A stretch of DNA of 64,000 bases, taken from Symsagittifera roscoffensis. Lineage: Eukaryota; Xenacoelomorpha; Acoela; Convolutidae. The notes under the pieces were generated by a model. That model did not search any database. It worked only from the letters and a program-made list of their open reading frames with translations, and was not told where the DNA came from. The translations under genes and the position numbers were made by a program. Location: NCBI RefSeq assembly GCF_963678635.1, contig NC_087068.1:9122027-9186026 (forward strand), read 5' to 3'. Below, piece after piece: positions 56,701-63,344 of the stretch; within the stretch, counting starts at the first letter, position 1, and each line of letters starts with the position of its first letter.

Positions 56701-57791
56701 GTTCCAATGGTCGCCAGCATCTACTGACCGGCCTATAAATTGATCAATAAACCAACCCCTAGCTAAATTAGAGCTATTTCTCTTCGAGATGATCTTTTGT
56801 CCATTTTGGGAATCTGGTCGGAGAGTGTTGTACGCGGGACAACCGCGTGCGTTGCCGGAGTCTGCAGACACTGACCACGGCGACACGCAAACTTCCGGTT
56901 TTTCCAGGCACTCGTCTATAATCGGTTGATCAAAAGTGCAGAGAAACTGTTTCTTGGACTAAAAACAAAGAGAGGAACTAAATCTTTTCGAGTCAATAAT
57001 CAAATTCAAGAAATTTTTCAATGATTTGTGCCGAAAGCTTTTCCTTATACCTCGAGTTGTATTAAAATTATCAAGAATTTGTATATACTTTCATAAAAAT
57101 CAAATGTAATTAAACTTTGTCAATGTAATAATAGTTAAAAAAAAACGAATATGCAATAAATGAAGTAAGTAACTAAGTACCACGCAGTTAGGAGTACTCT
57201 GCTCCTTCTTGCCATCAAAGTACGTGCAGGTGGTTACAGTGTAACCACCGGTCGATGGTTGCAGTCCAGAACCCTCGAACCAGTATCCCAGCTTACTCTG
57301 CAGCAGGACAAACAAACAAATATCGTGTATACACAATGCAAAACTCCAACATACGAAACGCGTTTAACTCTCAACAGTTTTACGGTTTGTCTAACACTCA
57401 GTGTTCTATTTGAAAAAAAAAACGTTTTTAAAATTGTCGCGAGGAAGTGAAATTTAGCAAGAAGAAGTTCAGTGTTTTGAACCCATCTGTTTTTTGTGCC
57501 TTAAGTCTTAAATCAATGGCAAATTTAGCCAAAATTGTACGTAACAATTCAATAAACAGCTGAAAATGTGTGATGTTTGGGCAAAAAAGCCTTTTTCGCT
57601 TGTGAAATTTCTCACATTCAGCACAGCTTCTTGTTTGGCTTGGGCTCTTCCTGCAATCAACACTTGGGAGACAGTTTGGTAGAAGGATGCTTCCTGGGAA
57701 TTGGCCAGACGACCTCCACACACCTGGCACTTCCTACGAGCCTGGTAGAAATTCACGCCCACTTCAGAATTCGAGTCAGAGTACTTGGAGA
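44567..57791 (-). CDS. Serine protease (S1 family) with C-type-lectin-like N-terminal part, seven exons found
   Basis: Proposed coding exons: complement(join(44567..44730,45529..45712,55403..55566,55995..56153,56448..56958,57181..57297,57616..57791)). All six junctions fit GT-AG and all phases agree. The 5' end is missing. The first two exons resemble a C-type lectin fold (FYQARRKCQVCGGRLA, then YWFEGSGL). A Cys-containing linker leads to the activation site ERVIGGIEV. The S1 catalytic triad is complete: TAGHC, YNDIALV, GGDSGGPLL. At the primary specificity position (six before the active Ser) Asn replaces the trypsin Asp, and Arg replaces the usual Trp215 (VVSRAMGG), so the specificity is probably not trypsin-like. 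The protein is likely secreted, for example a coelomic or immune protease. Two LTR elements lie in its introns. Confidence 0.85.
45343..45447. repeat. Near-perfect hairpin, 49-bp arms
   Basis: tctcgaattagtttggatcg... pairs with ...cgatccaaactaattcgaga across a 6-base loop (tggcgg at 45392-45397), with one extra C in the right arm. It lies in the last protease intron. Just upstream (45008-45300) is a repeat with a 13-G run near 45037-45049. Confidence 0.92.
45529..45712 (-). CDS. Serine protease exon with active-site Ser
   Basis: Acceptor cggatag, donor TCAG|GTATAA. Encodes DGHFATLVGFGMTHSAAG through CGGDSG. The intron before it spans 9.7 kb because of the inserted LTR element at 45970-53608. 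Confidence 0.85.
45965..45969. other. Target-site duplication CGGTT, left
   Basis: Directly before the left LTR and repeated at 53609-53613. Confidence 0.9.
45970..46296 (-). repeat. 3' LTR of 7.6-kb element
   Basis: 327 bases, 99% identical to 53282-53608. The minus-strand sequence just before it (cgcggggaa) is a short purine-rich candidate for the second-strand primer. Confidence 0.95.
46297..47034 (-). other. 3' non-coding part of 7.6-kb element
   Basis: 740 bases between the integrase stop and the 3' LTR. No ORF. Confidence 0.6.
47035..49692 (-). CDS. pol: Integrase with long C-terminal tail
   Basis: 885 codons open. The HHCC zinc motif (LHEAHPGQF, CIECVKAGK) is near residues 65-110. 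The catalytic core carries Asp in CVDRFSKFPS, Asp in IRTDHGSGF and Glu in GLVERLIRTIKE. A small module follows near 410-450 (HTVTLKNGKIIRKSDLAIK), shared with the other element. The remaining ~430 residues are charged and disordered, with a Glu/Arg-rich helix (REEEEQRKRLR), basic NLS-like patches (KKPKLSGTAKRK), and three hydrophobic-acidic motifs resembling SUMO-interaction motifs (PLIDLDSGDNE, VVDLTNEDQD, VDLVDLTTLT). The frame upstream is the same as the RT-RNase H part, separated by two TGA codons, so it is normally the end of a polyprotein. Confidence 0.85.
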   Translation of the reverse strand: MSLLSKQDLVLKKIIKAIEEDRKQDILQLGNYYKSYLNNLHVSGGCLYLDNRLVIPACLRSKMLNRLHEAHPGQFAMKSLATQYIWWPKIYREIQVHGENCIECVKAGKNLKPLIKHNTLGKLPTVEEPNQEMELDFADPLPLVWGTKKYILVCVDRFSKFPSAQITSSTSAKSIINFLSKNIALHGIPRSIRTDHGSGFISKEVREFCHDHNIKVIFSPVGDHRATGLVERLIRTIKERLLVMAQERPKPSLESALLKIIKCLRTVTQQSLNCSPFEAHFGRSPNTIWHNLVKSPSSNNLDWNKTLLCIDKGKKLMSRERRYDWDAPDDIEDGDVDENSSPSEDNSNAVRYVPTSAGSPVKVLSRAEKRDALGIKDSILNNPPGKTIIYRKVQDRTKSEPFYRVLKDEIVRESDHTVTLKNGKIIRKSDLAIKRQCTQKKPSPRKRDQLVRFYATKGLRKTTKPPRNVGFKSSRTTQKKRNLHWKFKELDIARRNAAMNSSRETLLREEEEQRKRLRIPIGLESDQESSPSGKSDLRKSCVNEPGLMIEPHEEISDDNASDLISLKDLKDKTLLEATKSDEHLISDRTDRKPEKPDHVEQKVESDKIPLIDLDSGDNERDLQLVLLDTMEEANQPNQEKPLLPENPGREFTEISVEPIAMAEVESKQLHSDLATKKPKLSGTAKRKVSSPTKSPPSKKLSEIFTRQNTRPMRTRQPPKMLGERVFTSVVDLTNEDQDGPLFNSPSPAPAYTTIEATTVEMESHQVDLVDLTTLTPPSSSRPTIIHLREESSAYPSDPKPSVADNQHTPRKKVKFSPEVRTTQFDPSGLPSETSSSTSAHIVPDPDWLNTSSIISAIELLGRPMTLEELRRWTINKAANRETNEK
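49717..49986 (-). CDS. pol: Linker between RNase H and integrase with CHCC motif
   Basis: 89 codons lying between two in-frame TGA codons. It contains C-x3-HSRTE-x-C-x2-SC at 49912-49956, conserved in the second element at 60153-60197. It ends in a Lys/Ser-rich stretch (KRSPSKKKTVS). It is part of pol, not a separate gene. Confidence 0.7.
   Translation of the reverse strand: MIANYSNISVCQNSHSRTEQCDSSCKLNDFFTNFNILKEMAEQIEFNQQKELIANENMDSLTPSTSNPSDNPVKRSPSKKKTVSIFPFS
50014..51114 (-). CDS. pol: RT C-terminal half and RNase H
   Basis: 366 codons open. It has CYLDDILIATVG (RT active site), WLGFKIDAKGTTPL, the RNase H blocks VKCDASHLGLGASI, YSTNELELLGLVWA and ILTDHKALIGAL, and DMGFVDYISRHPSG. It ends at a TGA after QEIEREK. 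The part before the first Met was lost by the frame change at the poly-G run near 51167-51180. Confidence 0.88.
   Translation of the reverse strand: MPNEFQRIMDRLTEKLPNTHCYLDDILIATVGSEEEHKKLVINVLKSLDDEGLAIKWEKCTFLTHNIEWLGFKIDAKGTTPLIHKSDAIRNLKEPNCIKDIRSLMGSINQFNKFIPNLASLSTPFRELMQKNKPFKWSTVHTEAFEKIKKEICNTVTNHHFDVKLDTRVKCDASHLGLGASIEQDHRGNWKIVAFASRFLNIAELKYSTNELELLGLVWALDHFKNYLLGKQFSILTDHKALIGALKDDKYTKTAQSRLTRWADKLLPFDFTVEYLPGKDMGFVDYISRHPSGEPVPVSLDDEKFVIASVNQISTLLGFDHLMPRNSWSQIRNKFSQHFLAHDVTSCNTIGQSTDHMTSQEIEREK
51159..52232 (-). CDS. pol: Protease and RT N-terminal half
   Basis: In frame with gag after one TGA. The protease active site reads IQIDSASPVSFM, with Ala in place of the usual Gly. 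The second motif is EKNLLGNEILPNLGI. RT begins near RIPIHLLPKVKVCIDQLL and continues to WFSSIDLKYAYSQIPL with the first catalytic Asp. The frame is lost at the run of 14 G just before the tract leading to YRF-type sequence. Confidence 0.85.
   Translation of the reverse strand, partial: DDFLVLAVDTDSQINAVEDKIERGVRTVFNHEGLELKKTLKVSLGNFNPYYTEIQIDSASPVSFMKKDLLHELKIRDRFLKLESVDEITKKAYQGFGSTINIIGRVRVRIRSKGWEANDQKLFITEGAEKNLLGNEILPNLGIVVFQKQPPPNGPKSWKDQKASPIGTNVNQIKFASDNKQDQSQETPSQSEFKIYISKHFSDLIKRTGRSKNYVVNTYFNEPLKPIQVKGKRIPIHLLPKVKVCIDQLLRDGHIEKLFRCSEDCFISPIVITAKRDGSIKLALNSKLLNKQIFRNGYQMPNPFELIDNVAVTISGHDERNIWFSSIDLKYAYSQIPLSKKESNQCNFNIVGGGGEK
52233..53282 (-). CDS. gag: Gag
   Basis: 349 residues. 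The start codon is made by the last base of the LTR plus TG of the primer-binding site, so there is no leader. Residues about 100-240 form the capsid-like part (DINFAEFWELLKTTF, YERFKFFGRRQKEHESLEKF, ELVRDIFITNM). Two zinc knuckles follow: CRNCGQQFKKGHLTTC (unusual spacing) and CNTCGRKGHFAKHC (CX2CX4HX4C). The ORF ends with TGA, with protease continuing in the same frame. Confidence 0.9.
   Translation of the reverse strand: MAQSNESNLRGLEFFWNNSSNENQHDWERWSEKFQLTIIAKDSVDIEDVINPPIRNELTFPTAEPQDPSDDQARRAEKEEHHRIAVQNYNEEVRRRRAEDNAKFNGLQIGDIDKKLKSQLYLALGKEGQKCFSHKNPGKRILDINFAEFWELLKTTFTITTNLTYERFKFFGRRQKEHESLEKFHEINSELAKNCKLGELESELVRDIFITNMRNVEIQKKLCIEYLTPENVLSYVLVHEKGTKVHQQYLKFPTYNAVPRPQYVKNEQTLNIVENNKCRNCGQQFKKGHLTTCPARDRNCNTCGRKGHFAKHCRSSARTQTNIVEQNRVPQENENTRANPQENPDVEVN
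53264..53281 (-). promoter_or_regulatory. Primer-binding site overlapping gag start
   Basis: On the minus strand TGGCGCAGTC directly follows the LTR. These ten bases fit the 3' end of tRNA-Ser (GACTGCG-CCA), the primer type known for Drosophila 17.6/297. The same bases are the first codons of Gag (M-A-Q-S). Confidence 0.8.
53282..53608 (-). repeat. 5' LTR of 7.6-kb element
   Basis: 327 bases. It must hold promoter and transcription start. The minus-strand sequence contains aatttatatacacc, a TATA-like box, near 53540. Confidence 0.95.
53614..55402. other. Protease intron, no gene confirmed
   Basis: Host intron sequence between the retroelement and the exon at 55403. Frames of 66-93 codons (53672 minus, 53691 plus, 54657 plus) lack recognisable domains. 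Confidence 0.45.
55403..55566 (-). CDS. Serine protease exon with catalytic Asp
   Basis: Acceptor aatttcag, donor GTCAAG|GTATAT. Encodes NDIALVQIDSTWDGL and a polar stretch to SSFVK. Confidence 0.85.
55834..55953. repeat. 15-bp minisatellite, eight units
   Basis: Units of tttgacccgaayrga lie in the intron between the protease exons with catalytic His and Asp. All three minus frames stay open because the unit is a multiple of three, giving repeat peptides that are not real products. Confidence 0.92.
55995..56153 (-). CDS. Serine protease exon with catalytic His
   Basis: Acceptor ttttttgcag, donor GAAATGT|GTGCGTC. Encodes AGHCFENQQF to NSYEMY. Alternative donors a few bases away break the phase, so GT-AG is favoured. 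Confidence 0.8.
56448..56958 (-). CDS. Serine protease exon: linker and activation site
   Basis: 511 bases after acceptor gtttttag. It carries a Cys-rich segment (CTFDQPIIDECLEKPEVC), the linker, the activation cleavage site ERVIGGIEV and CGGVVLDQFWVLT. Donor ACCG|GTTAGT. Confidence 0.85.
57181..57297 (-). CDS. Protease gene, lectin-like exon 2
   Basis: Acceptor gctgcag. Encodes SKLGYWFEGSGLQPSTGGYT to TPNC(V). The donor is either GTG|GTACTT (57181) or three bases earlier (57184). Both keep the phase. Confidence 0.7.
57616..57791 (-). CDS. Protease gene, lectin-like exon 1 (of those found)
   Basis: Acceptor gttttgttttag ends at 57792, only 12 bases from the LTR of the element at 57804. Encodes SKYSDSNSEVGVNFYQARRK and CGGRLANSQEASFYQTV, a typical start of a C-type lectin domain. 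Donor CTGAAT|GTGAGA. Confidence 0.7.
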
Positions 57792-57803
57792 CTAAAACAA
57801 AAC

Positions 57804-57963
57804 TAATAAACTATTCTAATTCTATATCTCTATGTAGAATTACTGTACATAAACTTAAAAAGACTAAAACTATTAAAAGGAAGTATGTGAATTAAGAACG
57901 TTAAAAGAACAACTGAACTTCCAAACATATCGACCAATGGTCGTAACTAAATTGGTTAACAGG
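57804..57963 (-). repeat. 3' LTR of 5.7-kb element
   Basis: 160 bases. The edge next to the protease exon leaves only 12 host bases before the 3' splice site. The ends do not fit simple TG...CA (plus strand taataaac...ttaacagg). Confidence 0.85.
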
Positions 57964-58055
57964 TACTGTGACCGTGAAAGTAGCCCTGTGAGTGTCGGGT
58001 GAAGAGGAGAATACTGAAGGTGACACCCCTGTGTCGTCTTTTTCTAGAACCACGT

Positions 58056-59132
58056 CTATAAAGCGGCGATTTCCGTAAAACTGTGGGGGCCCACATTTCT
58101 GCGTGGTCTAGAATTTCGAGGCTTTATCATCGGGCTGTCCGTAGGCTCCGGAGTATTGTCTACCAGTATTGGGTTGTCTTGCGATCCTTCTGTTGCGGTC
58201 GAGTCGTGGATGATAACGATCTCCCGGAGGTCGGTGTTCGCTGGCATTTCTGAGCTCGGGTGTGGAGATTCGACGGTACCTGTAACATTTAGGCCCTGGT
58301 TAGATTCCGAATGATGGCTCTGAGGTATATTGTTGTTGGTCAAATCGTCGAAGTAATCATCGATTATCACGTCCCACGAATCTAGGTTTAAAGAAGAAGA
58401 GGAACCTGAAGAGATTCTTGAAGAGTCTTGAGTGGCCACGCTCACAGTCGGTGCACTAATCCCTGCTCTGGTGTTGAGCGTTCTTGAGGTGCCTTGACCC
58501 GAATGCCCAGAGGGTGTCGATACAGCTTTCTTTGGTGGTGAAAGTTTCCTTTTCCCAGCTAAACTCGAATGGGTATGAAGTTTATGCCCGGTGGGTGTCT
58601 GATTCACTATTATCTTTTTGGGCCCAGGGAGTATTTTTCCTTTTAAAGCCAGATCCGACTTACGTAAAACGTGACCGTTGTCAAGGGTTATGGTGTGTTC
58701 TGAAGAATCGATGATATCCTTCTTAACCAGATTAAAATATGGATCCCTATTTTTCCTGTTAGACAACTTTCTATATAAGTTACTTCCCATGACTGCTTTT
58801 CTTTTTGCAAGAGATTCTGAAGTTTGATTAATGTCGTCCGGGTTTGTATTTAGAGTGATTGTCCTAGATAGTGACAGGTTGTCTTCTGGGTCTGACGTGT
58901 TGTCCTTTTCCTCGTCCAGATATCCATCTTCTGCCCTGTCGTGGGGTTCCCAGTTAGTGGCCCAATCTTTGGACATTATAGCTTCCCCTTTATCTAAATG
59001 GTCAATATCGGACATAAAATTTTTCCACCTAGTGTTCGCTAATCTATTAAAATGTTTTTCAAAAGGGGTACAGCCGATCGCGGATTGCTTCGAGATTCTT
59101 AAATTCCAAATGATTTTACTCGATCGACTCAT
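58056..59132 (-). CDS. pol: Integrase C-terminal tail
   Basis: 358 codons. It begins after the integrase core (IGCTPFEKHFNRLANTRW, the usual S/C-P-F-E block). It carries the module HTITLDNGHVLRKSDLALK found also in the 7.6-kb element, then a Ser-rich disordered tail with two SUMO-interaction-like motifs (REIVIIHDS and NPILVDNT). It ends with a basic SRPRRNVGPHSF. Confidence 0.75.
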   Translation of the reverse strand: MSRSSKIIWNLRISKQSAIGCTPFEKHFNRLANTRWKNFMSDIDHLDKGEAIMSKDWATNWEPHDRAEDGYLDEEKDNTSDPEDNLSLSRTITLNTNPDDINQTSESLAKRKAVMGSNLYRKLSNRKNRDPYFNLVKKDIIDSSEHTITLDNGHVLRKSDLALKGKILPGPKKIIVNQTPTGHKLHTHSSLAGKRKLSPPKKAVSTPSGHSGQGTSRTLNTRAGISAPTVSVATQDSSRISSGSSSSLNLDSWDVIIDDYFDDLTNNNIPQSHHSESNQGLNVTGTVESPHPSSEMPANTDLREIVIIHDSTATEGSQDNPILVDNTPEPTDSPMIKPRNSRPRRNVGPHSFTEIAAL

Positions 59133-59294
59133 TTAGTGACGGCTTGGGTAATTCGAAAGTCATTGCCAGTAGTTTCGATTTAATTGTGTAAACTAATCTT
59201 TCCACTAGCCCATTGGATCTGTGGTTGCCGACTGTGCAGTAGATAATTTCCAGAAGTTTTTGCAGAAGTTTTTGAAATCATGTGATAAGAAGCA
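59133..59294 (-). pseudogene. pol: Broken integrase core remnant
   Basis: About 160 bases between the two open parts. Pieces of the core after the second catalytic Asp (for example a GLVERLVYTIKSK-like stretch) are readable only by changing frame. The integrase would not be made whole from this copy. Confidence 0.6.
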
Positions 59295-60722
59295 TTACCC
59301 ATGGTCGACTCTAATTTTTCTTGGGAATCCGTGTAGATGACAGTAATCGTTTAAAAATGAAATTACATTTCTCGTAGAAGTGTTGTTAACGATCTTGGTC
59401 GAAGGGAACTTTGTATATCGGTCAATGCAAAGAAGGATGTATTTATTGTTACCCCAGAACGCTTCCAACGGTACAGCAAAGTCAAGATTAATTTCTTCGT
59501 TCGCGTTCGGGAGTTTCGAAATATTTTGGGTGCCTAGTAAAACTTTAATTTTCTTACCAGTTTTTAGACATTGGCTACATATTCTCCCGTGATGGTAAAT
59601 CTCCCGATAAATGTGCGGCCACCACAAGTATTCGCCAAGAGATTTCATCCCAAACTGTCCTGGATGAGTCTCATGAAGCATCGAAATAAAAGTTCCCCTG
59701 ATAGTAGCTGGGACGACTACTTTATTATCGAGGAGAAGTAGATTGTCCTTCACGTGTAGATCTTTGGCATAGTTTTTCATGTATGCTCCGTGTATGCTCA
59801 TTGGTCGATTCGTCTTTATCGTCTCGATCAAGTCCCACAGCACCTTATCTTCCCTGGTCATAATCTGAAGCAATTTCTTTAAGCAGTGGTTTTCAGGGGA
59901 AATTGGTAAGTTTAGGTACGCCTTGTATCTTCTTACGAGGTCTGCGTTATCGGGTGAAAGTCGGTCATCTCTGAATTTGAGGGCGATATTATGTTCTTCG
60001 GGGATGATCAGTAGAGGTTCATTCACTTTATCCATTGGAAATTCTAGTCGTTTTTCGCTAGATGGTATAAATTGTCTGTTTACTAAAACAAAATGTAAAA
60101 GGACTTTGTCAGTAAAACTTTTAAAAATAAATTTCGAATTATCGACAGGTTGACAACTTGTAGTACAATTTTCTGTCCGAGAATGATGATTGTGACAAAT
60201 TTTGATCGACTGAGCGATACAAGATACGATAGCAGCAATGATTTTGAGATTAAGTAAAGCTAAAGAGCTATTCAACCGATTCTGACCAATCACGTTGCTT
60301 GAATTTTTGTTTCCCGACGGGATTGTAGTAACCCAAGAATTAGTATTTACAGCGACCGCTGGTCTATCTACAGTATTTACAGTAACAATTTTAGAATATT
60401 GTTTATTCAATAAAATGTTCTGAATTTTGTCGATTGAAGCGACTACAAATTCGTCGTCATAATGGGAAATTGGGAGGGCTTTGCCCAAAGGAAGTCTAGA
60501 TAAAAGGTCTGTAAAGCCCATTTCCTTTCCTGGTAATTGCAAAATTTTAAAATTGAATGGTAAAAGTCTGTTCACCCAACGGGTCAATCGACTATGCATC
60601 GTTTTGTTTCCGTGGTTTGCCGAAAGGGCTGATAATAATGCTTTATGGTCTGTTACTATTTGAAATTCAGTTCCGTACAGGTAGTTTCTAAAGTGTTTTG
60701 TTGCCCATACGACTCCCAGCAA
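59295..60722 (-). CDS. pol: RNase H end, linker and integrase N-terminal half
   Basis: 475 codons open without the stops seen in the 7.6-kb element. It has QIVTDHKALLSAL and MGFTDLLSRLPLG (RNase H), the CHCC linker motif at 60153-60197, the integrase zinc motif (LHETHPGQFGMK, CSQCLKTGK), and catalytic Asp in CIDRYTKFPS and RVDHG, where the frame ends. Confidence 0.85.
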   Translation of the reverse strand: MLGVVWATKHFRNYLYGTEFQIVTDHKALLSALSANHGNKTMHSRLTRWVNRLLPFNFKILQLPGKEMGFTDLLSRLPLGKALPISHYDDEFVVASIDKIQNILLNKQYSKIVTVNTVDRPAVAVNTNSWVTTIPSGNKNSSNVIGQNRLNSSLALLNLKIIAAIVSCIAQSIKICHNHHSRTENCTTSCQPVDNSKFIFKSFTDKVLLHFVLVNRQFIPSSEKRLEFPMDKVNEPLLIIPEEHNIALKFRDDRLSPDNADLVRRYKAYLNLPISPENHCLKKLLQIMTREDKVLWDLIETIKTNRPMSIHGAYMKNYAKDLHVKDNLLLLDNKVVVPATIRGTFISMLHETHPGQFGMKSLGEYLWWPHIYREIYHHGRICSQCLKTGKKIKVLLGTQNISKLPNANEEINLDFAVPLEAFWGNNKYILLCIDRYTKFPSTKIVNNTSTRNVISFLNDYCHLHGFPRKIRVDHG

Positions 60723-61183
60723 CTCAATTCGTTGATAGAGTATTTCATTTCATGGTTATTTAAAAATCTGGATGCAAACGCGATTGTTTTCCACTGGTCG
60801 CCCTGTAATTGTTCTAGGGTCGCACCTAATCCGTTGTGTGAAGCATCCGTTTTCAGTCTTGTCTTCTCTTTTATATCAAAGTGGCTGTTTTCTGTGATAT
60901 TTATAATTTCCGCTTTTAACTTCTCAAACGCTATGGAATGGTTAATTTCCCATTTGTAGACCAATTTTTTGTTTAGTAGAGGTCGAAGGGGAGAACTTAA
61001 TGTCGATAAGTTAGGAACAAATTTTACGTATTGGTTTATCGAGCCGAAAAATGAGCTGTGCTTCGGGGTTGGTAAATTTTTTATTGCGTCTGCTTTACCG
61101 AACAACGGTCGTACTCCATTGCCAGAGATTTGGAAGCCAAGCCATTCGATATTTGATTTTAACAAAATGCGCATTTCCCCCAA
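60656..61183 (-). CDS. pol: RT thumb and RNase H start
   Basis: 175 codons. WLGFQISGNGVRPLFGK and the RNase H block LKTDASHNGLGATLEQ with the first catalytic Asp. It overlaps neighbouring pieces in other frames. Confidence 0.8.
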   Translation of the reverse strand: MGEMRILLKSNIEWLGFQISGNGVRPLFGKADAIKNLPTPKHSSFFGSINQYVKFVPNLSTLSSPLRPLLNKKLVYKWEINHSIAFEKLKAEIINITENSHFDIKEKTRLKTDASHNGLGATLEQLQGDQWKTIAFASRFLNNHEMKYSINELSCWESYGQQNTLETTCTELNFK

Positions 61184-61368
61184 TTAACTGCCATGTTGTT
61201 CTTATCTAATATTGATAAGATTTTATACACTATTGATTTGTGTTCTTCCAAGGATCCACGCGAGGCTACCAGGATGTCGTCTATGTAACAATTTGTGAAA
61301 GGAATATTTTTCAACAGTGAGTCCATGACCCGTTGGAACTCATTAGGCGTGTCTCCCAGTCCGTACAA
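61159..61368 (-). CDS. pol: RT active-site segment
   Basis: 69 codons with YGLGDTPNEFQRVMDSLL and CYIDDILVASRG, the YxDD active site (Ile at the second position). Confidence 0.8.
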   Translation of the reverse strand: MYGLGDTPNEFQRVMDSLLKNIPFTNCYIDDILVASRGSLEEHKSIVYKILSILDKNNMAVNWGKCAFC

Positions 61369-61440
61369 TACCGTTAAAAATCGATACGTTCCGGTAGTTT
61401 AACCCCCTACTATGCTAAAATTGCACTGTTTACTTGTTTG

Positions 61441-61740
61441 TTAGCATAGTTTAAGTTGGCTATAAGCGTTTTTCAGGTCTAGATTACTAAACCAAACTCG
61501 CCCGTTGGATTTTTCTGAAATTTGAAGAGCCACGTGATCAATCAGTTCATGGATGTTTGGCATTTGATACTTATTTTTAAAAATTTGATCGTTTAATAAC
61601 TTGTAGTCTAACGCCAGTTTGATCGAAGAATCCTTTCTCCGAGTAATTACAATTGAGTTGATAAAACAATCTTCGTCCCATTTCTCTAGTTTTTTAATGT
61701 GACCTTCTTCTGTTTCCATTCTTTTTAATTCTTCGTTCAC
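61441..61740 (-). CDS. pol: RT fingers/palm segment
   Basis: 99 codons: SIKLALDYKLLNDQIFKN and VWFSNLDLKNAYSQL with the first catalytic Asp. The frame ends in a scrambled stretch near 61440. Confidence 0.8.
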   Translation of the reverse strand: MNEELKRMETEEGHIKKLEKWDEDCFINSIVITRRKDSSIKLALDYKLLNDQIFKNKYQMPNIHELIDHVALQISEKSNGRVWFSNLDLKNAYSQLKLC

Positions 61741-61825
61741 TCCAGCGAGTAAATGGAGTGGGACTCTTCTCCCCTTGGATTGTATTGGTTTAAGAGGTGA
61801 GTGAAAATGAGTTACTTTTCGGTCG

Positions 61826-63196
61826 TTAGGTTTTTTTTACCACTCTAGTGAATAGATCTTTGAACTCGTTAAAAATCTTGTCAGATAAAGGAGGTAAGTT
61901 TTTGTACTCACTCTCGAGTGTGGGTTGGTTGACCATGCAGATTGGTTGAGGGCATTTCCTCTGTGTCACTTCTATGCCCAGCTTGGGTAAATTGTCGTTC
62001 CCCAGAATGTTTCGTTCGTTTCCGCCGGTTATGAAGAACGGGGTTTCTTTGCTGATCCACCCGTTGGACTGTGCTCTGGCAATTATTTTTCCCAAGATAT
62101 TGATCGTGTCGTTGGTGAATCCGCAGTATAAATCTTTTATCCTTTTCTCCAGTGCGTGTATCTTGAGGTTCGGGTATCTCAGTTTAATTTCGTGTAATAC
62201 ATTCTGTTTTAAAAAACTTACGGGGCTTGCTGAATCTACAGGTATGTTCATATTTACAATCATAACCCAGCCGATGCCTAAGTTCAGGAGTTTCTTTGTT
62301 TCGAGACCGTTTTTGTCGTAAATAGTCCTAACGCTCAACACCGAGAAATCGTCATCGTCACTCTGTCCGTACTCGTTCCACGCATTTATAACGTGAAACG
62401 ATTCTTGGTCTTCCGTCCACGAGTTTTCCGGAGGTGTGTATGTACAATTCTCAGTATTTACATAATTATCTGATGCAGTATTTACAGTTGGTCTCTTATT
62501 GCGTGATTTACATAACTTGGCAAAGTGTCCTCTATAATTACAATTTTTACAGGTAATGTCCTTCGCTGGGCAAACGTTTAAGTGCCCTTTCGTAAATGTA
62601 TTCCCACATTTCATGCACGAGTTACTCCGTTCAATGTTTACGCTCGGTTCCTTTTTGATCTGATTGTGATTATTAAAAGATTTAAAAGTTGTCCCGTTGG
62701 TCGACGACCGTGACATATTTGTCAATTTCTGGTGATTGAAATATCCCTTTTTCACGATTAAAGCTTGATTAAGTGCTTCCGACGGGCTTATGGTTGCTGA
62801 TAATAATTTCCTCTGGGTATCTCTGTTCTTCATATTGCAGATGAAGATGTCCCTTATCCATTCCGCCTCTTCAGATTCCTTGATGTTGCACGTGCTAGCC
62901 AGGTCCGTAAGGGCTCCCCAAAATTGTTCGTACGACTCGCGGTCTTTCTGCTTCCGATTTAATAATTTATATCTTTCGAACGTAGTGTTAGGCGGTTTGT
63001 TAAATGCTGCGTCTAGTAGAGTCCAGAACTCGGAGAAAGTTATTGCTAAAATCTTGACTCTCGGGTTCTTTTGTGTAAATACTGTTTCATCGCGTTTTTG
63101 TTCCTGCTCTCTCTCTGTTGGCTCTTTCCGTGTCCGACTCGCTGCCTGTTGCTTGTTCCAAAATTGGTATTTGCGTCTCTGGTATCTCTGGTCCAT
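61826..63196 (-). CDS. gag: Gag C-terminal part and protease, continuous
   Basis: 456 codons open from gag into protease without a stop. Capsid-like blocks (ITFSEFWTLLDAAF, WIRDIFICNM), two zinc knuckles (CMKCGNTFTKGHLNVC and CKNCNYRGHFAKLC), then protease with VDSASPVSFLK and ERNILGNDNLPKLGIEV. It shows that in this lineage Gag and Pol can be one frame. It ends at a frame change in a T run near 61830. Confidence 0.85.
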   Translation of the reverse strand: MDQRYQRRKYQFWNKQQAASRTRKEPTEREQEQKRDETVFTQKNPRVKILAITFSEFWTLLDAAFNKPPNTTFERYKLLNRKQKDRESYEQFWGALTDLASTCNIKESEEAEWIRDIFICNMKNRDTQRKLLSATISPSEALNQALIVKKGYFNHQKLTNMSRSSTNGTTFKSFNNHNQIKKEPSVNIERSNSCMKCGNTFTKGHLNVCPAKDITCKNCNYRGHFAKLCKSRNKRPTVNTASDNYVNTENCTYTPPENSWTEDQESFHVINAWNEYGQSDDDDFSVLSVRTIYDKNGLETKKLLNLGIGWVMIVNMNIPVDSASPVSFLKQNVLHEIKLRYPNLKIHALEKRIKDLYCGFTNDTINILGKIIARAQSNGWISKETPFFITGGNERNILGNDNLPKLGIEVTQRKCPQPICMVNQPTLESEYKNLPPLSDKIFNEFKDLFTRVVKKT

Positions 63197-63344
63197 GCAG
63201 ACTCTCTAAATCCAGATTTTCTTTGGCAATGATCGCCAATTGGAATTGGTCGCTCCATTGGGTCCAGGCATGCGGTGGCTCTAGTGTATGGTTAGGCCAA
63301 AAGGGGGGATTTCCACGCACGTTCGAATCATTTGACTGCGCCAT
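63087..63344 (-). CDS. gag: Gag N-terminal part
   Basis: 85 codons: MAQSNDSNVRGNPPFW and WSDQFQLAIIAKENLDLESL match the 7.6-kb element (MAQSNESNLRG). Its frame is lost near 63090. Compared with the relative, about 50 residues are missing here, so an internal deletion is likely. The ATG is again formed at the LTR/primer-site junction. Confidence 0.85.
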   Translation of the reverse strand: MAQSNDSNVRGNPPFWPNHTLEPPHAWTQWSDQFQLAIIAKENLDLESLHGPEIPETQIPILEQATGSESDTERANRERAGTKTR

